Positions 54,057 to 63,196 of a stretch of DNA of 64,000 nucleotides are shown piece after piece. Every line of letters starts with the position of its first letter. Position 1 is the first letter of the stretch. A model generated the notes under the pieces. It saw nothing but the letters and a program-made list of their open reading frames with translations, was not told the origin of the DNA and searched no databases. The position numbers were made by a program, and so were the translations under genes. This DNA comes from Flagellimonas pacifica (lineage in GTDB: Bacteria > Bacteroidota > Bacteroidia > Flavobacteriales > Flavobacteriaceae), in the NCBI RefSeq assembly GCF_900215465.1, contig NZ_OBEH01000002.1:680937-744936 (forward strand). The letters run 5' to 3'.

Positions 54057-54911
54057 ATGAAAACCGTTAAGATAATAGGTGTTCCCGAACACTTTAACCT
54101 CCCATGGCATTTAGCTATGGAAGATGGCGCTTTCGAAGACCGTGGCATAAAATTGGAATGGACAGATATTCCTGAAGGGACTGGAAAAATGAGTCAGATG
54201 CTACAAAAAGGAGAAACCGACCTAGCAGTTATTCTTACTGAAGGATTGGTTAAAAGCATCTCACAAGGAAACCCAACCAAAATTGTACAGGAATATGTCT
54301 CTTCCCCCCTACTTTGGGGTATTCATGTTGCAGCAGATAGCCCTCGTTCATTAATTCAAGAATTAAAAAATGATAAAGTAGCTATAAGCAGGATGGGCAG
54401 CGGTAGTCATCTAATGGCTTACATACAAGCTCAAAACGAAGGATGGGACACTGAATCTTTACAATTTGAGATTATCAATAATTTGGAAGGTGCAGTCTCA
54501 AATCTTAGTTCAGGTTCTGGAGCTTATTTTATGTGGGAGCATTTTACTACCAAACCTTTGGTTGACCAAGGTATTTTTAAGAGATTGGGCGATTGCCCTA
54601 CTCCATGGCCATGCTTTGTAATTGCTGCAACAGATGCTTTCCTAAATTCCGACTCCAATCTTTTAAAACATATTCTTGAAATCATTAACATTTATACTAT
54701 GGAATTTAAAAATATTCCCAGTATAGATAGAACTTTAGCCAATAGGTACGGTCAAAAATTGGAGGACATTCAAGAATGGCTTTCCAAAACAATTTGGGGA
54801 CAGGCTCAGCTCTCACAAGAAACCCTGATTGAAATACAAAAAAGGCTCTTAAGTCTTGATCTAATCACAGAGGCCAAAAGCCCTCAAGAATTTCTACATT
54901 TTGGTTTTTAA
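54057..54911 (+). CDS. Cytoplasmic substrate-binding-protein-like (NMT1/THI5-type) protein
   Basis: This 284-residue protein has the type 2 periplasmic-binding fold (PEHFNLPWHLAMEDGAFED, KGETDLAVILTEGLVKSI, KVAISRMGSGSHLMAYI) but no signal peptide and no transporter gene nearby. That points to a cytosolic ligand-binding or enzymatic role. The ligand is unknown. It converges with the response regulator, with a 4-bp overlap. Confidence 0.8.
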   Translation: MKTVKIIGVPEHFNLPWHLAMEDGAFEDRGIKLEWTDIPEGTGKMSQMLQKGETDLAVILTEGLVKSISQGNPTKIVQEYVSSPLLWGIHVAADSPRSLIQELKNDKVAISRMGSGSHLMAYIQAQNEGWDTESLQFEIINNLEGAVSNLSSGSGAYFMWEHFTTKPLVDQGIFKRLGDCPTPWPCFVIAATDAFLNSDSNLLKHILEIINIYTMEFKNIPSIDRTLANRYGQKLEDIQEWLSKTIWGQAQLSQETLIEIQKRLLSLDLITEAKSPQEFLHFGF

Positions 54912-55312
54912 GAAAAATATTTATTGATCAATACCCTAAATTTTAAATCTGATAAGGGTTTTTGGGCAGTGTCTGTAACGTTGGGGTTTGACATTGCCAA
55001 AGCTGTGGTTTCTTCAGTGTCTAAAGCGGTAAGCATTACAACCACTACATTCTTTTTAAAATCTTCATCAAATTGCTGATCAAAAGCATCTAAAAATTCC
55101 CACCCATTCATGACCGGCATGTTAGTGTCCAATATTAACAAACAGGGCATATTTTCTTCTTTGGGTGAAGAAGTTAAAAACTCAATTGCCTCCTTTCCGT
55201 TACAAGCTGTGTTGACAGCCAAGTTGCTGTCCAATTGCTTTACAAAAAACCTGTTCAAAAAGTTGGTGGTATCGTCATCATCGACCAATAATACTGATTT
55301 CAGTCTGCGCAA
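54908..55312 (-). CDS. Stand-alone response regulator receiver
   Basis: This 134-residue protein is only a receiver domain: acidic cluster VLLVDDDDTTNFLNRF, phospho-acceptor Asp in LLILDTNMPVMNGWEF, and Lys in AQKPLSDLKFRV. There is no output domain. It may act as a phosphate shuttle or by protein contact. No partner kinase is adjacent. Confidence 0.9.
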   Translation of the reverse strand: MRRLKSVLLVDDDDTTNFLNRFFVKQLDSNLAVNTACNGKEAIEFLTSSPKEENMPCLLILDTNMPVMNGWEFLDAFDQQFDEDFKKNVVVVMLTALDTEETTALAMSNPNVTDTAQKPLSDLKFRVLINKYFS

Positions 55313-55398
55313 AATATAAGAATTTTCCTATACGGGGGTTATTTCATTAAACGTACGAATTCTTATAATATTTTCAGAAATAACTTTCAATAAGTAAT

Positions 55399-56064
55399 TC
55401 ACCAACTTATCAACTGTTTTCCCATATCTGATAAAAGTGAATTGGCTTTGCTAAAATGTTGGTTCCCAAACCAAAGACCTCTATTGGCACTTAATGGAGA
55501 TGGATGCCCAGAGGTAAGAACATGATGTTTGGTTTGATCGATCAATATTGATTTCTTCTTGGCAAAACCACCCCAGAGCAGAAAAACAACACCTTCAAGC
55601 TCTGATGATATGATCTGTATAACCGAGTCTGTGAATCGTTCCCATCCTTTCTTTTGATGACTACCAGCCTGATGGGCCCTAACAGTCAAAGTTGCGTTTA
55701 AAAGCAATACCCCTTGTGCTGCCCATCGCTCAAGATTACCACTTTTGGGATATGGCTGCTCTACATCTACTTTGATTTCTTTAAAGATATTTACCAACGA
55801 AGGTGGATGTGGAATTCCATCTTTAACAGAAAAACAAAGACCATTGGCTTGATTGGGGCCATGATAAGGGTCTTGACCAATGATAACCACTTTAGTTTCA
55901 TGAAAAGGGCAATGGTCAAAAGCCGCAAAAATATTACTACCCTTTGGGTAGCAAGTATGTTGACCATACTCTTGCTTAACAAATTCTGTTAGTTGAAGAA
56001 AGTAAGGTTCATCAAATTCCTTTTGTAAATGCGGTTTCCAGCTAAGGTCTATGGCTACATCCAT
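55399..56064 (-). CDS. ung: Uracil-DNA glycosylase
   Basis: This 221-residue enzyme removes uracil from DNA. The water-activating loop is VVIIGQDPYHGPNQANGLCF (Asp in GQDPYHG), uracil-binding Asn occurs in VLLLNATLTV, and the Leu loop reads VLTSGHPSPLSANRGL with catalytic His. The length and order match family 1 UDG. Confidence 0.97.
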   Translation of the reverse strand: MDVAIDLSWKPHLQKEFDEPYFLQLTEFVKQEYGQHTCYPKGSNIFAAFDHCPFHETKVVIIGQDPYHGPNQANGLCFSVKDGIPHPPSLVNIFKEIKVDVEQPYPKSGNLERWAAQGVLLLNATLTVRAHQAGSHQKKGWERFTDSVIQIISSELEGVVFLLWGGFAKKKSILIDQTKHHVLTSGHPSPLSANRGLWFGNQHFSKANSLLSDMGKQLISW

Positions 56065-56137
56065 TTATATCTTGGTGATTTCTTTGGATAAATCTAAAAA
56101 TAATATCTTTCCTGTCCACTAAAGATTGTAACCGATC

Positions 56138-57643
56138 ATGTCAATTTTCAAAAAAATCAAGTTTCCAACGGCTCACACCATCCTATTCATTATTTCAGCT
56201 GTTGTATGTCTTTTAACATGGATAATTCCAGCTGGGCAATATGATCGTTTATCCTACAACGGTGATTCAGATACTTTTGTGATACAATCTGGAGGAGAAA
56301 ACCAGTCCCTGAAGGCAACACAGAAAACATTGGATGAACTTACTATTCAAATTCCTGTTGAAAAATTCAAAGAAGGAGCCATTTCCAAACCCATAAGCAT
56401 TCCCAATACCTATCAACAAACAGATGGCCAACCACAAGGAGTTGTTGAATTCGTTCAAGCCCCACTCAAAGGAATTATGCAGTCGGCAGATATTATCCTG
56501 CTTGTACTAATTATTGGTGGGCTTATCAGTATTGTAAATGCCACAAAGGCATTTGAAGCTGGAATCGCCTGGTTGGCAGAAAAATTAAAAGGCAGGGAGT
56601 TTATTCTTATTATCATGGTCACCACTTTAATTGCACTGGGGGGAACTACATTTGGTCTTGAAGAAGAAACCATTGCCTTTTACCCCATACTGATTCCCAT
56701 TTTCTTGGCGACTAGATATGATGCAATAACCTGTGTTGCATCAATTTATATTGGCTCATCCATTGGCACATTGGCATCAACGGTAAATCCATTCAGCACC
56801 ATTATTGCATCTGATGCTGCCGGCATTAATTGGACAGAAGGGCTTACTAGCAGATTGGTAATGCTTGGGCTTGGGCTTATATTGTGTGTCACCTACATCA
56901 CGAGATACGCGCAACGGATAAAAAAGAACCCAGAGCGTTCCCTTATCTATGATCAAAAAGAGGAAATAGAAAAGATGTTCATGGGGCCTATTAAATCAAC
57001 AACAACGAAACTCAATGGAAAACTAAAATTGGTCCTTCTGGTTTTTGCTAGTTGTTTCCTTGTCATGGTGTACGGAGTCTCTCAACTTGGTTGGTGGTTT
57101 ATGGAAATGACCTCTGTTTTTCTCGCAGGGGCCCTCATAATTGCACTAATATCACGAATAAACGAGAAAGAATTTGTAACTGAATTCATGTCGGGAGCAA
57201 AAGACCTGCTCAGCGTGGCATTCATCATTGGTATTGCTCGGGGGATTACGGTGTTGATGGAAGACGGTCAAATCAGTGACAGTTTGCTATTCTACGCTTC
57301 AGAGTTGACATCTGGCATGCACAAAGGTTTTTTCATCAATGTAACCTTCCTTTTATATAATGGGTTGGCCTTCTTTATTCCATCTTCATCTGGAATGGCC
57401 GTATTAACCATGCCCATAATGTCTCCATTGGCCGATAATGTAGGCATTGGACGCGAAATTATGGTCAATGCTTATCAGTTTGGAGTTGGTCTTTTTAAGT
57501 TTATCAGTCCTACCGGGATTCTTTTGGCATCCTTGGCCTTAGTAAACGTAGGGTACAACAAATGGTTGAAATTCATCATGCCATTGGTCGTAATACTGGC
57601 CGTTTTGGCTATGATAATGTTAACCACTGGGGTTTATTTTTAA
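56138..57643 (+). CDS. YfcC-family membrane transporter
   Basis: This 501-residue protein has about 12 helices. The start FPTAHTILFIISAVVCLLTW with IIPAGQYDR is typical of YfcC. GLEEETIAFYPILIPIFLAT and AFFIPSSSGMAVLTMPIMSP are conserved membrane segments. Relatives move amino acids or C4-dicarboxylates. The substrate here is not shown by sequence. A roughly 85-residue periplasmic loop follows the first helix. Confidence 0.88.
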   Translation: MSIFKKIKFPTAHTILFIISAVVCLLTWIIPAGQYDRLSYNGDSDTFVIQSGGENQSLKATQKTLDELTIQIPVEKFKEGAISKPISIPNTYQQTDGQPQGVVEFVQAPLKGIMQSADIILLVLIIGGLISIVNATKAFEAGIAWLAEKLKGREFILIIMVTTLIALGGTTFGLEEETIAFYPILIPIFLATRYDAITCVASIYIGSSIGTLASTVNPFSTIIASDAAGINWTEGLTSRLVMLGLGLILCVTYITRYAQRIKKNPERSLIYDQKEEIEKMFMGPIKSTTTKLNGKLKLVLLVFASCFLVMVYGVSQLGWWFMEMTSVFLAGALIIALISRINEKEFVTEFMSGAKDLLSVAFIIGIARGITVLMEDGQISDSLLFYASELTSGMHKGFFINVTFLLYNGLAFFIPSSSGMAVLTMPIMSPLADNVGIGREIMVNAYQFGVGLFKFISPTGILLASLALVNVGYNKWLKFIMPLVVILAVLAMIMLTTGVYF

Positions 57644-57710
57644 TAAAATAAATGGCCACCTAAAACACCATTGCCTTATCTTTATGCATCAATAAATTTA
57701 CTTTTCACCC

Positions 57711-58904
57711 TTGAAAAAAAAGCACCTCAAACTGCTGCTATTTGTTTTCATTCTTTCCTTGGGATGCAGGGGCCCAAAATCCGAAGAAATCAAGGTTGAG
57801 AAAAAGTCGAAAGTCTTACCTACTGTTACCGCCTTGCCTAAAGATGTGATTGCTCCAAAAAACAATCCTGCATCCGTTGCAAAGGAAGAACTTGGCAAAC
57901 TGTTGTTCTATGACCCCATTTTATCAGGCAATAAAGACATTTCTTGTGCCACCTGCCATCATCCTGAAATGGGATATGCAGAATTTTTGGACATTTCCAT
58001 CGGAACCAACGCCAAAGGTCTTGGAAGTAAACGTAAATTCAATAGTCCAAACAATATCCCATTTGTTAAGCGCAACGCACAAACAATATTGAACACAGCA
58101 TTCAATGGATTGCAAAGCCACAGAAAATACTCTCCTGAAGACGCTCCGATGTTCTGGGATGATAGAGTTGAAAGTCTGGAAGACCAAGCACTGGAGCCTA
58201 TCAAAGCTTTGGAGGAAATGCGTGGACGAAGTTTTACAGAAGATGAAATCCTTAATGTTGTTACAAAACGATTACGAAGTATAGAGAAATATCAAAATCT
58301 TTTTAGGGATGCTTTTAAAGAGCAAGAATCCATCACTGTTGAAAATTTGGGAAAGGCCATTGCCGCTTTTGAAAGAACTTTGGTTACCAACAATTCCCGA
58401 TTTGACCAATATATGAGGGGGGATGGCAGTGCTATTTCCATTCGGGAAAAAGATGGTTTTGAATTGTTCAAAAAAGTGGGATGTATCAATTGCCATAATG
58501 GCCCCATGTTTTCTGATTATAAGATGCACGTTTTAGGAGCACCGGAAAACTCCAAATTAACAACAATGGATATTGGGGTTGCCGATGTTAACCTTAAAGA
58601 TAGTTTTGCCTTTAGAACTCCCTCCTTAAGAAACCTTAGGTTTACAGCCCCGTACATGCACAACGGTAGCTTTATGACCTTGAGAAGGGTGTTGGAATTT
58701 TACGAGGATATCTCCAATAATATTCAGCGAAACCCTAATATAGAGCCATCTCAGTTTGACCCTTTTGTACGGGAATTAGAATTGACCGTGAAGGAAATGG
58801 CTCTGATTATTGCATTCCTCAACACCTTGAACGATGATGATTTTGATAAATCCATTCCGGAAAGTGTACCAAGTGGTTTACCTGTTGGAGGACTTATAAA
58901 TTGA
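57711..58904 (+). CDS. Di-heme cytochrome c peroxidase/MauG-family lipoprotein
   Basis: The frame starts with TTG at 57711 and opens a lipoprotein signal (LKLLLFVFILSLGC, Cys19). Two haem sites are visible: ISCATCHHPEMGYA (about 82-95) and GCINCHNGPMFSD (about 260-272). YMHNGSFMTLRRVLEFYED near the C-terminus is family-typical. It reduces periplasmic peroxide or oxidises a partner. Total length is 397 residues. Confidence 0.92.
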   Translation: MKKKHLKLLLFVFILSLGCRGPKSEEIKVEKKSKVLPTVTALPKDVIAPKNNPASVAKEELGKLLFYDPILSGNKDISCATCHHPEMGYAEFLDISIGTNAKGLGSKRKFNSPNNIPFVKRNAQTILNTAFNGLQSHRKYSPEDAPMFWDDRVESLEDQALEPIKALEEMRGRSFTEDEILNVVTKRLRSIEKYQNLFRDAFKEQESITVENLGKAIAAFERTLVTNNSRFDQYMRGDGSAISIREKDGFELFKKVGCINCHNGPMFSDYKMHVLGAPENSKLTTMDIGVADVNLKDSFAFRTPSLRNLRFTAPYMHNGSFMTLRRVLEFYEDISNNIQRNPNIEPSQFDPFVRELELTVKEMALIIAFLNTLNDDDFDKSIPESVPSGLPVGGLIN

Positions 58905-58963
58905 TTGCTGACATTCCTTGTTTCGTGGATTGAATACCTATCTTTGCCCCGCTAGTTAAGAAA

Positions 58964-61135
58964 ATGCAGAACATTCATCCCAAGACACTTCAAGATTTAG
59001 AGTTCCCAACTGTTCTGGAGCAGGTATCCGCACGGTGCAATACGGAATTGGGCAAAGAAGAAGCCTTGGAAATAAAACCGTTGGCCGATAAAACATTGTT
59101 GCTTGATGTTCTAGGGCAAACTTCTGAGTATCTTGCATCATTCTCAAATGACAATCGTATTCCAAACCATGGCTTTGATACTATCAATGCTGAATTGAAG
59201 CTATTAAAGATTGAAAACACTACTTTGGAGATTTCTGGTTTTAGAAGAATTGGAAATATCTGTAAAACCGTTGCACTACATCACAAGTTCTTCAAAAAAT
59301 TCAAGGAATATTACCCTTTACTCTTTTCAACAGCAGAACAACTTGATATAAATGTCGAGATTCCAAACTCCATAGATTATGTGATCGACAAGTTTGGCGA
59401 GATTAAAGATTCCGCCTCAGATGATCTTCGAAACATACGATTGCGCATCAACGAAATGCGGGGAAAAATCAATCAAAGCTTTGGGGTAGCGCTGGCTCGC
59501 TGTCAATCTTCAGATTTCTTGGATGATATTCGAGAGTCTGTCGTAGAAAACAGAAGGGTGCTGGCCGTAAAAGCCATGCACAGAAAAAAGGTCAAAGGAA
59601 CCGTCATGGGCAATTCCAAAACGGGAAGTATAGTTTATATTATTCCTGAGGCAACACTATCTTATACTCGGGAACTCAGCAATCTGGAATTTGAGGAAAA
59701 AGAGGAAATTCAACGTATCTTAAACCGGTTAACCAACGATATACGTCCTTTTGACTACCTGCTGAAACAGTATCAAGGGTTTTTAACACATATTGACATC
59801 ACTGCAGGTAAGGCCAAGTATGCTTTGGACATGAATGCATTGCTTCCCGAAATCAATGAGGAAAAAGAATTGTTTCTTCGAGATGCCTATCACCCCCTCC
59901 TCTATTTGACCAATAAATTCAAAAAAGAAAAGACCTGGCCACAAACGATTCAACTGCATCCAGAAAACCGGATTATTGTAATATCTGGGCCTAATGCAGG
60001 AGGAAAAAGTATTACATTGAAGACTATTGGATTACTTCAAGTAATGCTTCAATCAGGACTTTTAATTCCCGTACATGAAAGGAGTTCTGTTTGTTTATTT
60101 GATAAAATATTAACGGATATTGGAGACAACCAATCCATAGAGAACCATTTAAGCACCTATAGTTATAGGTTGAAGAACATGAACCATTTCTTAAAGAAAT
60201 GCAACAACAAAACCTTGTTCTTAATTGATGAATTTGGCACGGGAAGTGATCCAGAACTTGGTGGTGCTCTTGCCGAAGCCTTTTTAGAGATTTTTTATGA
60301 GCGGGAGGCCTATGGTGTCATCACTACGCATTATGCCAACCTTAAAGCACTTGCGGATGAGCTCCCGCATGCTACCAATGCCAATATGCTCTTTAACTCT
60401 AAAACCTTGGAACCTACATTTCAATTGATTTTGGGAGAAGCGGGTAGCTCTTTTACGTTTGAAGTAGCTCAAAAAAATGGAATCCCCTATTCGCTTATAA
60501 ATAAAGCCAAGAAAAAGATTGAACGTGGTAAGGTGCGTTTTGATGCCACCATTGCCAAATTACAAAAAGAGCGTTCCAAAATGGTCCAGACGGGCTCTCG
60601 ATTGCAAGATGAAGAAACCAAAGCCCGTGAAGAAGCAGAGCGTTTGGAAAAGCTGAATGCCAAAATTAAATCCAAACTGGAGAACTATCAAGAGTTGTAC
60701 GACCACAACCAACGTATGATCCAATTAGGGGATAAAATCAATACCGCTGCGGAAAAATACTTTATTGACAACAAAAAACGCCCATTGATTTCAGAACTCC
60801 TTCGCATTGTGGAAACCGAAAACAGTAAGCGTAGAAAAACCACGGCAAAGCAGGCCAAGGCCAAACAAACACAGAAAAAACAGGTAGCCCAAGAACTGGA
60901 AAAGAAAATAGTAAAAGTTCGACAGGAGAAAAAAATCGAAAAGAAAAAGGCTATCCAAAAAGAAAAGAACAAGCCAAGACCTGTATTCAAAGTCGGCGAC
61001 AGAGTGCGTTTACAAGATGGAAAAGCCGTGGGTAGCATAGACACCTTGGAAAAAAACAAAGCCGTAGTCAACTACGGCATATTTACCACAAATGTAAGTG
61101 TAGACCAATTGGAATTGGTGGAGACTAAAAAATAA
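58964..61135 (+). CDS. mutS2: MutS2-family ATPase without Smr domain
   Basis: This 723-residue protein has the MutS core: Walker A in ISGPNAGGKSITLKTIGL, DIGDNQSIENHLSTYSYRL, Walker B in LFLIDEFGTGSDPELGGALA, and ITTHYANLKALADELPHA. A long coiled coil follows (about 520-670, rich in Lys/Gln). The C-terminus has a KOW-like RPVFKVGDRVRLQDGKAVGS fold and stops there. The Smr nuclease domain of Bacillus or Thermus MutS2 is absent. Roles in recombination control or ribosome rescue are known for relatives. Confidence 0.92.
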   Translation: MQNIHPKTLQDLEFPTVLEQVSARCNTELGKEEALEIKPLADKTLLLDVLGQTSEYLASFSNDNRIPNHGFDTINAELKLLKIENTTLEISGFRRIGNICKTVALHHKFFKKFKEYYPLLFSTAEQLDINVEIPNSIDYVIDKFGEIKDSASDDLRNIRLRINEMRGKINQSFGVALARCQSSDFLDDIRESVVENRRVLAVKAMHRKKVKGTVMGNSKTGSIVYIIPEATLSYTRELSNLEFEEKEEIQRILNRLTNDIRPFDYLLKQYQGFLTHIDITAGKAKYALDMNALLPEINEEKELFLRDAYHPLLYLTNKFKKEKTWPQTIQLHPENRIIVISGPNAGGKSITLKTIGLLQVMLQSGLLIPVHERSSVCLFDKILTDIGDNQSIENHLSTYSYRLKNMNHFLKKCNNKTLFLIDEFGTGSDPELGGALAEAFLEIFYEREAYGVITTHYANLKALADELPHATNANMLFNSKTLEPTFQLILGEAGSSFTFEVAQKNGIPYSLINKAKKKIERGKVRFDATIAKLQKERSKMVQTGSRLQDEETKAREEAERLEKLNAKIKSKLENYQELYDHNQRMIQLGDKINTAAEKYFIDNKKRPLISELLRIVETENSKRRKTTAKQAKAKQTQKKQVAQELEKKIVKVRQEKKIEKKKAIQKEKNKPRPVFKVGDRVRLQDGKAVGSIDTLEKNKAVVNYGIFTTNVSVDQLELVETKK

Positions 61136-61140
61136 CTCTA

Positions 61141-61200
61141 TGTCAGGTCGAGCGCAGTCGAGACCTAAAAAGAAAGATTCCCGCCTTCGCGGGAATGACA
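61141..61200. repeat. TGTCA-ended repeat unit with embedded stable hairpin
   Basis: It begins TGTCAGGTCGAGCGCAGTCG and ends GGGAATGACA. The right part contains ATTCCCGC/GCGGGAAT arms with a CTTC loop (61177-61196). It lies between convergent mutS2 and the cytolysin gene and could act as a bidirectional terminator. Confidence 0.65.
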
Positions 61201-61274
61201 ATCAAAATAAAATAACAGCCGGCATCAAGTTGTTGAACCCAACCTGAGCGGCCAGCTGCTTAGATTATCTAGTC

Positions 61275-62888
61275 TTAATTACAGCTCACGCTTTGGAATG
61301 TGTACTGGGTACAAACACCTAAAACGCGTTTGGAACAATAGGCCTCATAACAGTATTCCTTATCCAAATACCCAAGCGTTTTTTCCCCAAGGGTTCTCCA
61401 AGCCAGGTCCCAGAACTGGAATTGAATGGTTACATCATGGGCGCCTTTGGGAGGAGCCATGCTAAAGAATATGTTCTGTTTATCCACTTTTCTCCATTCG
61501 GTCTCTTTTACCGTCTGTGTGCCCTTCACTTTGTAAGAGAATCGGAATCGTACATCCACCAGAATCTCTTTTCTAAGCTTTGCATTCTTATGGACATACT
61601 CAAATGTGGTACATTTTTCAACACGATAGTCGGTATTGTACCCCATTTTCGCAATTCTGTTGTCCTTTAAATACTTTACGGTATAACCAATTGGTGCTCC
61701 AGGATTATCACGACTGTAGAGTGCTCCTTCAGAAATAACATAGTTAAGACCTCCTTTACCTTCTTCTATTTCACTCCCTGTGATTACTTCGGTGGCTACT
61801 TGTGCATTTCCACCAATAGTCACCACATTAATAGTCGATTCTTTGATGATTTTTTCATATTCGGCGTTAACTTCAACAGTAGCTCCTTTTTTGGCGGTTT
61901 TGTATTCCAAAACAGCTTCCAGATTAACATCAGTTTCCGTATCCGTGGTTTCCATTCGCATCATGATGATTCTTCCATACTGCACCGAGCTAACATAGGC
62001 TGGCGGACTTTCATTGGAAAGAATGGACTGTGCCGTCGCCAAATCTACATCATTACCAAAAACGGCAGCTGGACTTTCCGGGGTTTCCATGACCACGTCA
62101 TAAAAAACCTGTCTATACAATAGCGTTGCTACTCTTTTCTCTGTGGTCTTGGTATAATCAAATTGTGATTCAAAAGATGACCCTTTGGACCATTCGGTGC
62201 TTACACCAAGGTCAAGGCTCATTTGTTCCCGACTATATGCCGTGGTTTTCTCAAAATAGGTGTCAGCATCTATCTCATATCCCTGAGGTTGGATTTGTGC
62301 ATTCCAATATTCCAGAGCTCCATCAATACTGGCCTGCGTATTCTGAAAGGTAGGATTGTCAACAGTAATATTACCCCCCTCACCTATTCCGGGCAAATCT
62401 ACACGAAGTTTTGTTGGGGCTTTGGAAACTTGCAAGGGCAACGGAGCCCCATTCAATAAATCTCCATTCCCAATAACCAAAGCTCCGGGGTAAATTACAC
62501 CTATGGTTGGATCAAAGACCACTACGTCCTCAAAATTGGAGCGGATATTATAATCAATGGTTCTACATTCTGTAACCCATCCCAAATCCGTATTTTTATT
62601 AGTTCGGTCATTGGTGGGCACTGTACCGGTGGTGCTTTGAACATTTAAAATTTGTTCAGGATCATAGTTTAAGTTGGCTATCGCCTCGTTGATTGCATCA
62701 AGATCTGGATTGTTTTCAGTTTCGGGAGTCTCCTCTTCTGGAGTTTCAGTTACAGGATTTTCTCCTCCACCGGTTTCAACAGGTGGTTCTACGGGCTCAA
62801 TTTCGCTACCGCAGGAAACTACACCTAATAATGATACACTTACAAGCATTATCATAAATACTCTTAAGGTTTGGTGTTTTGTTTTCAT
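61275..62888 (-). CDS. Cholesterol-dependent (thiol-activated) cytolysin family lipoprotein
   Basis: The start at 62888 gives MKTKHQTLRVFMIMLVSVSL with a lipoprotein signal (Cys26) and 537 residues. After a Pro/Glu/Thr-rich linker come family landmarks: YPGALVIGNGDLLNGAPLPL, YRQVFYDVVMETPESPAAVF, PPAYVSSVQYGRIIMMRMET, and the GG pair in NVVTIGGNAQ. The undecapeptide region reads FQFWDLAWRTL (about 490-500): LAW is kept and the Cys is lost. The last 30 residues hold four Cys instead of the usual Thr-Leu cholesterol loop. It likely forms pores, but the target membrane is open. Confidence 0.85.
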   Translation of the reverse strand: MKTKHQTLRVFMIMLVSVSLLGVVSCGSEIEPVEPPVETGGGENPVTETPEEETPETENNPDLDAINEAIANLNYDPEQILNVQSTTGTVPTNDRTNKNTDLGWVTECRTIDYNIRSNFEDVVVFDPTIGVIYPGALVIGNGDLLNGAPLPLQVSKAPTKLRVDLPGIGEGGNITVDNPTFQNTQASIDGALEYWNAQIQPQGYEIDADTYFEKTTAYSREQMSLDLGVSTEWSKGSSFESQFDYTKTTEKRVATLLYRQVFYDVVMETPESPAAVFGNDVDLATAQSILSNESPPAYVSSVQYGRIIMMRMETTDTETDVNLEAVLEYKTAKKGATVEVNAEYEKIIKESTINVVTIGGNAQVATEVITGSEIEEGKGGLNYVISEGALYSRDNPGAPIGYTVKYLKDNRIAKMGYNTDYRVEKCTTFEYVHKNAKLRKEILVDVRFRFSYKVKGTQTVKETEWRKVDKQNIFFSMAPPKGAHDVTIQFQFWDLAWRTLGEKTLGYLDKEYCYEAYCSKRVLGVCTQYTFQSVSCN

Positions 62889-63196
62889 AACTTTTTGGTT
62901 TTTAAGGTTCAACACCCCAAACCTAGAAGAGAAAAACGCCCATCCCTAATTTTGGACATGGACAAAGTATGGACAAGCAGCATGGATTTCATTGAAAACC
63001 ACCATGGACAGCAGGTTTTTACCAAAAGCTAAAAATACCTGTGATTATCAATAAAATCAGCACTTAATGAGCTTTATTGATTTTTGTGAATTGGATAATT
63101 TCATGGACTTCTTATGCACAAGCACTTTTCACCCTCTGGAATCGAGCAATTTGGTAAATAATATAATTGGTATCTTGGTAAAACAATCATCATTCC
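62889..63196. other. 308-bp divergent intergenic region with promoter and phased repeats
   Basis: No gene is seen. A minus-strand TAGGTTTG (62918-62925) matches the TAnnTTTG -7 box for the cytolysin gene. Upstream of it, ATGGAC/T copies start at 62958, 62969, 62982 and 63004, spaced 11, 13 and 22 bp. The rest is AT-rich. Confidence 0.5.
62918..62925 (-). promoter_or_regulatory. -7 box (TAGGTTTG) for the cytolysin gene
   Basis: The match to TAnnTTTG is exact, 30 bases before the ATG at 62888. The -33 region does not contain TTTG (it reads TTAGG), which is compatible with an activated promoter. Confidence 0.5.
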
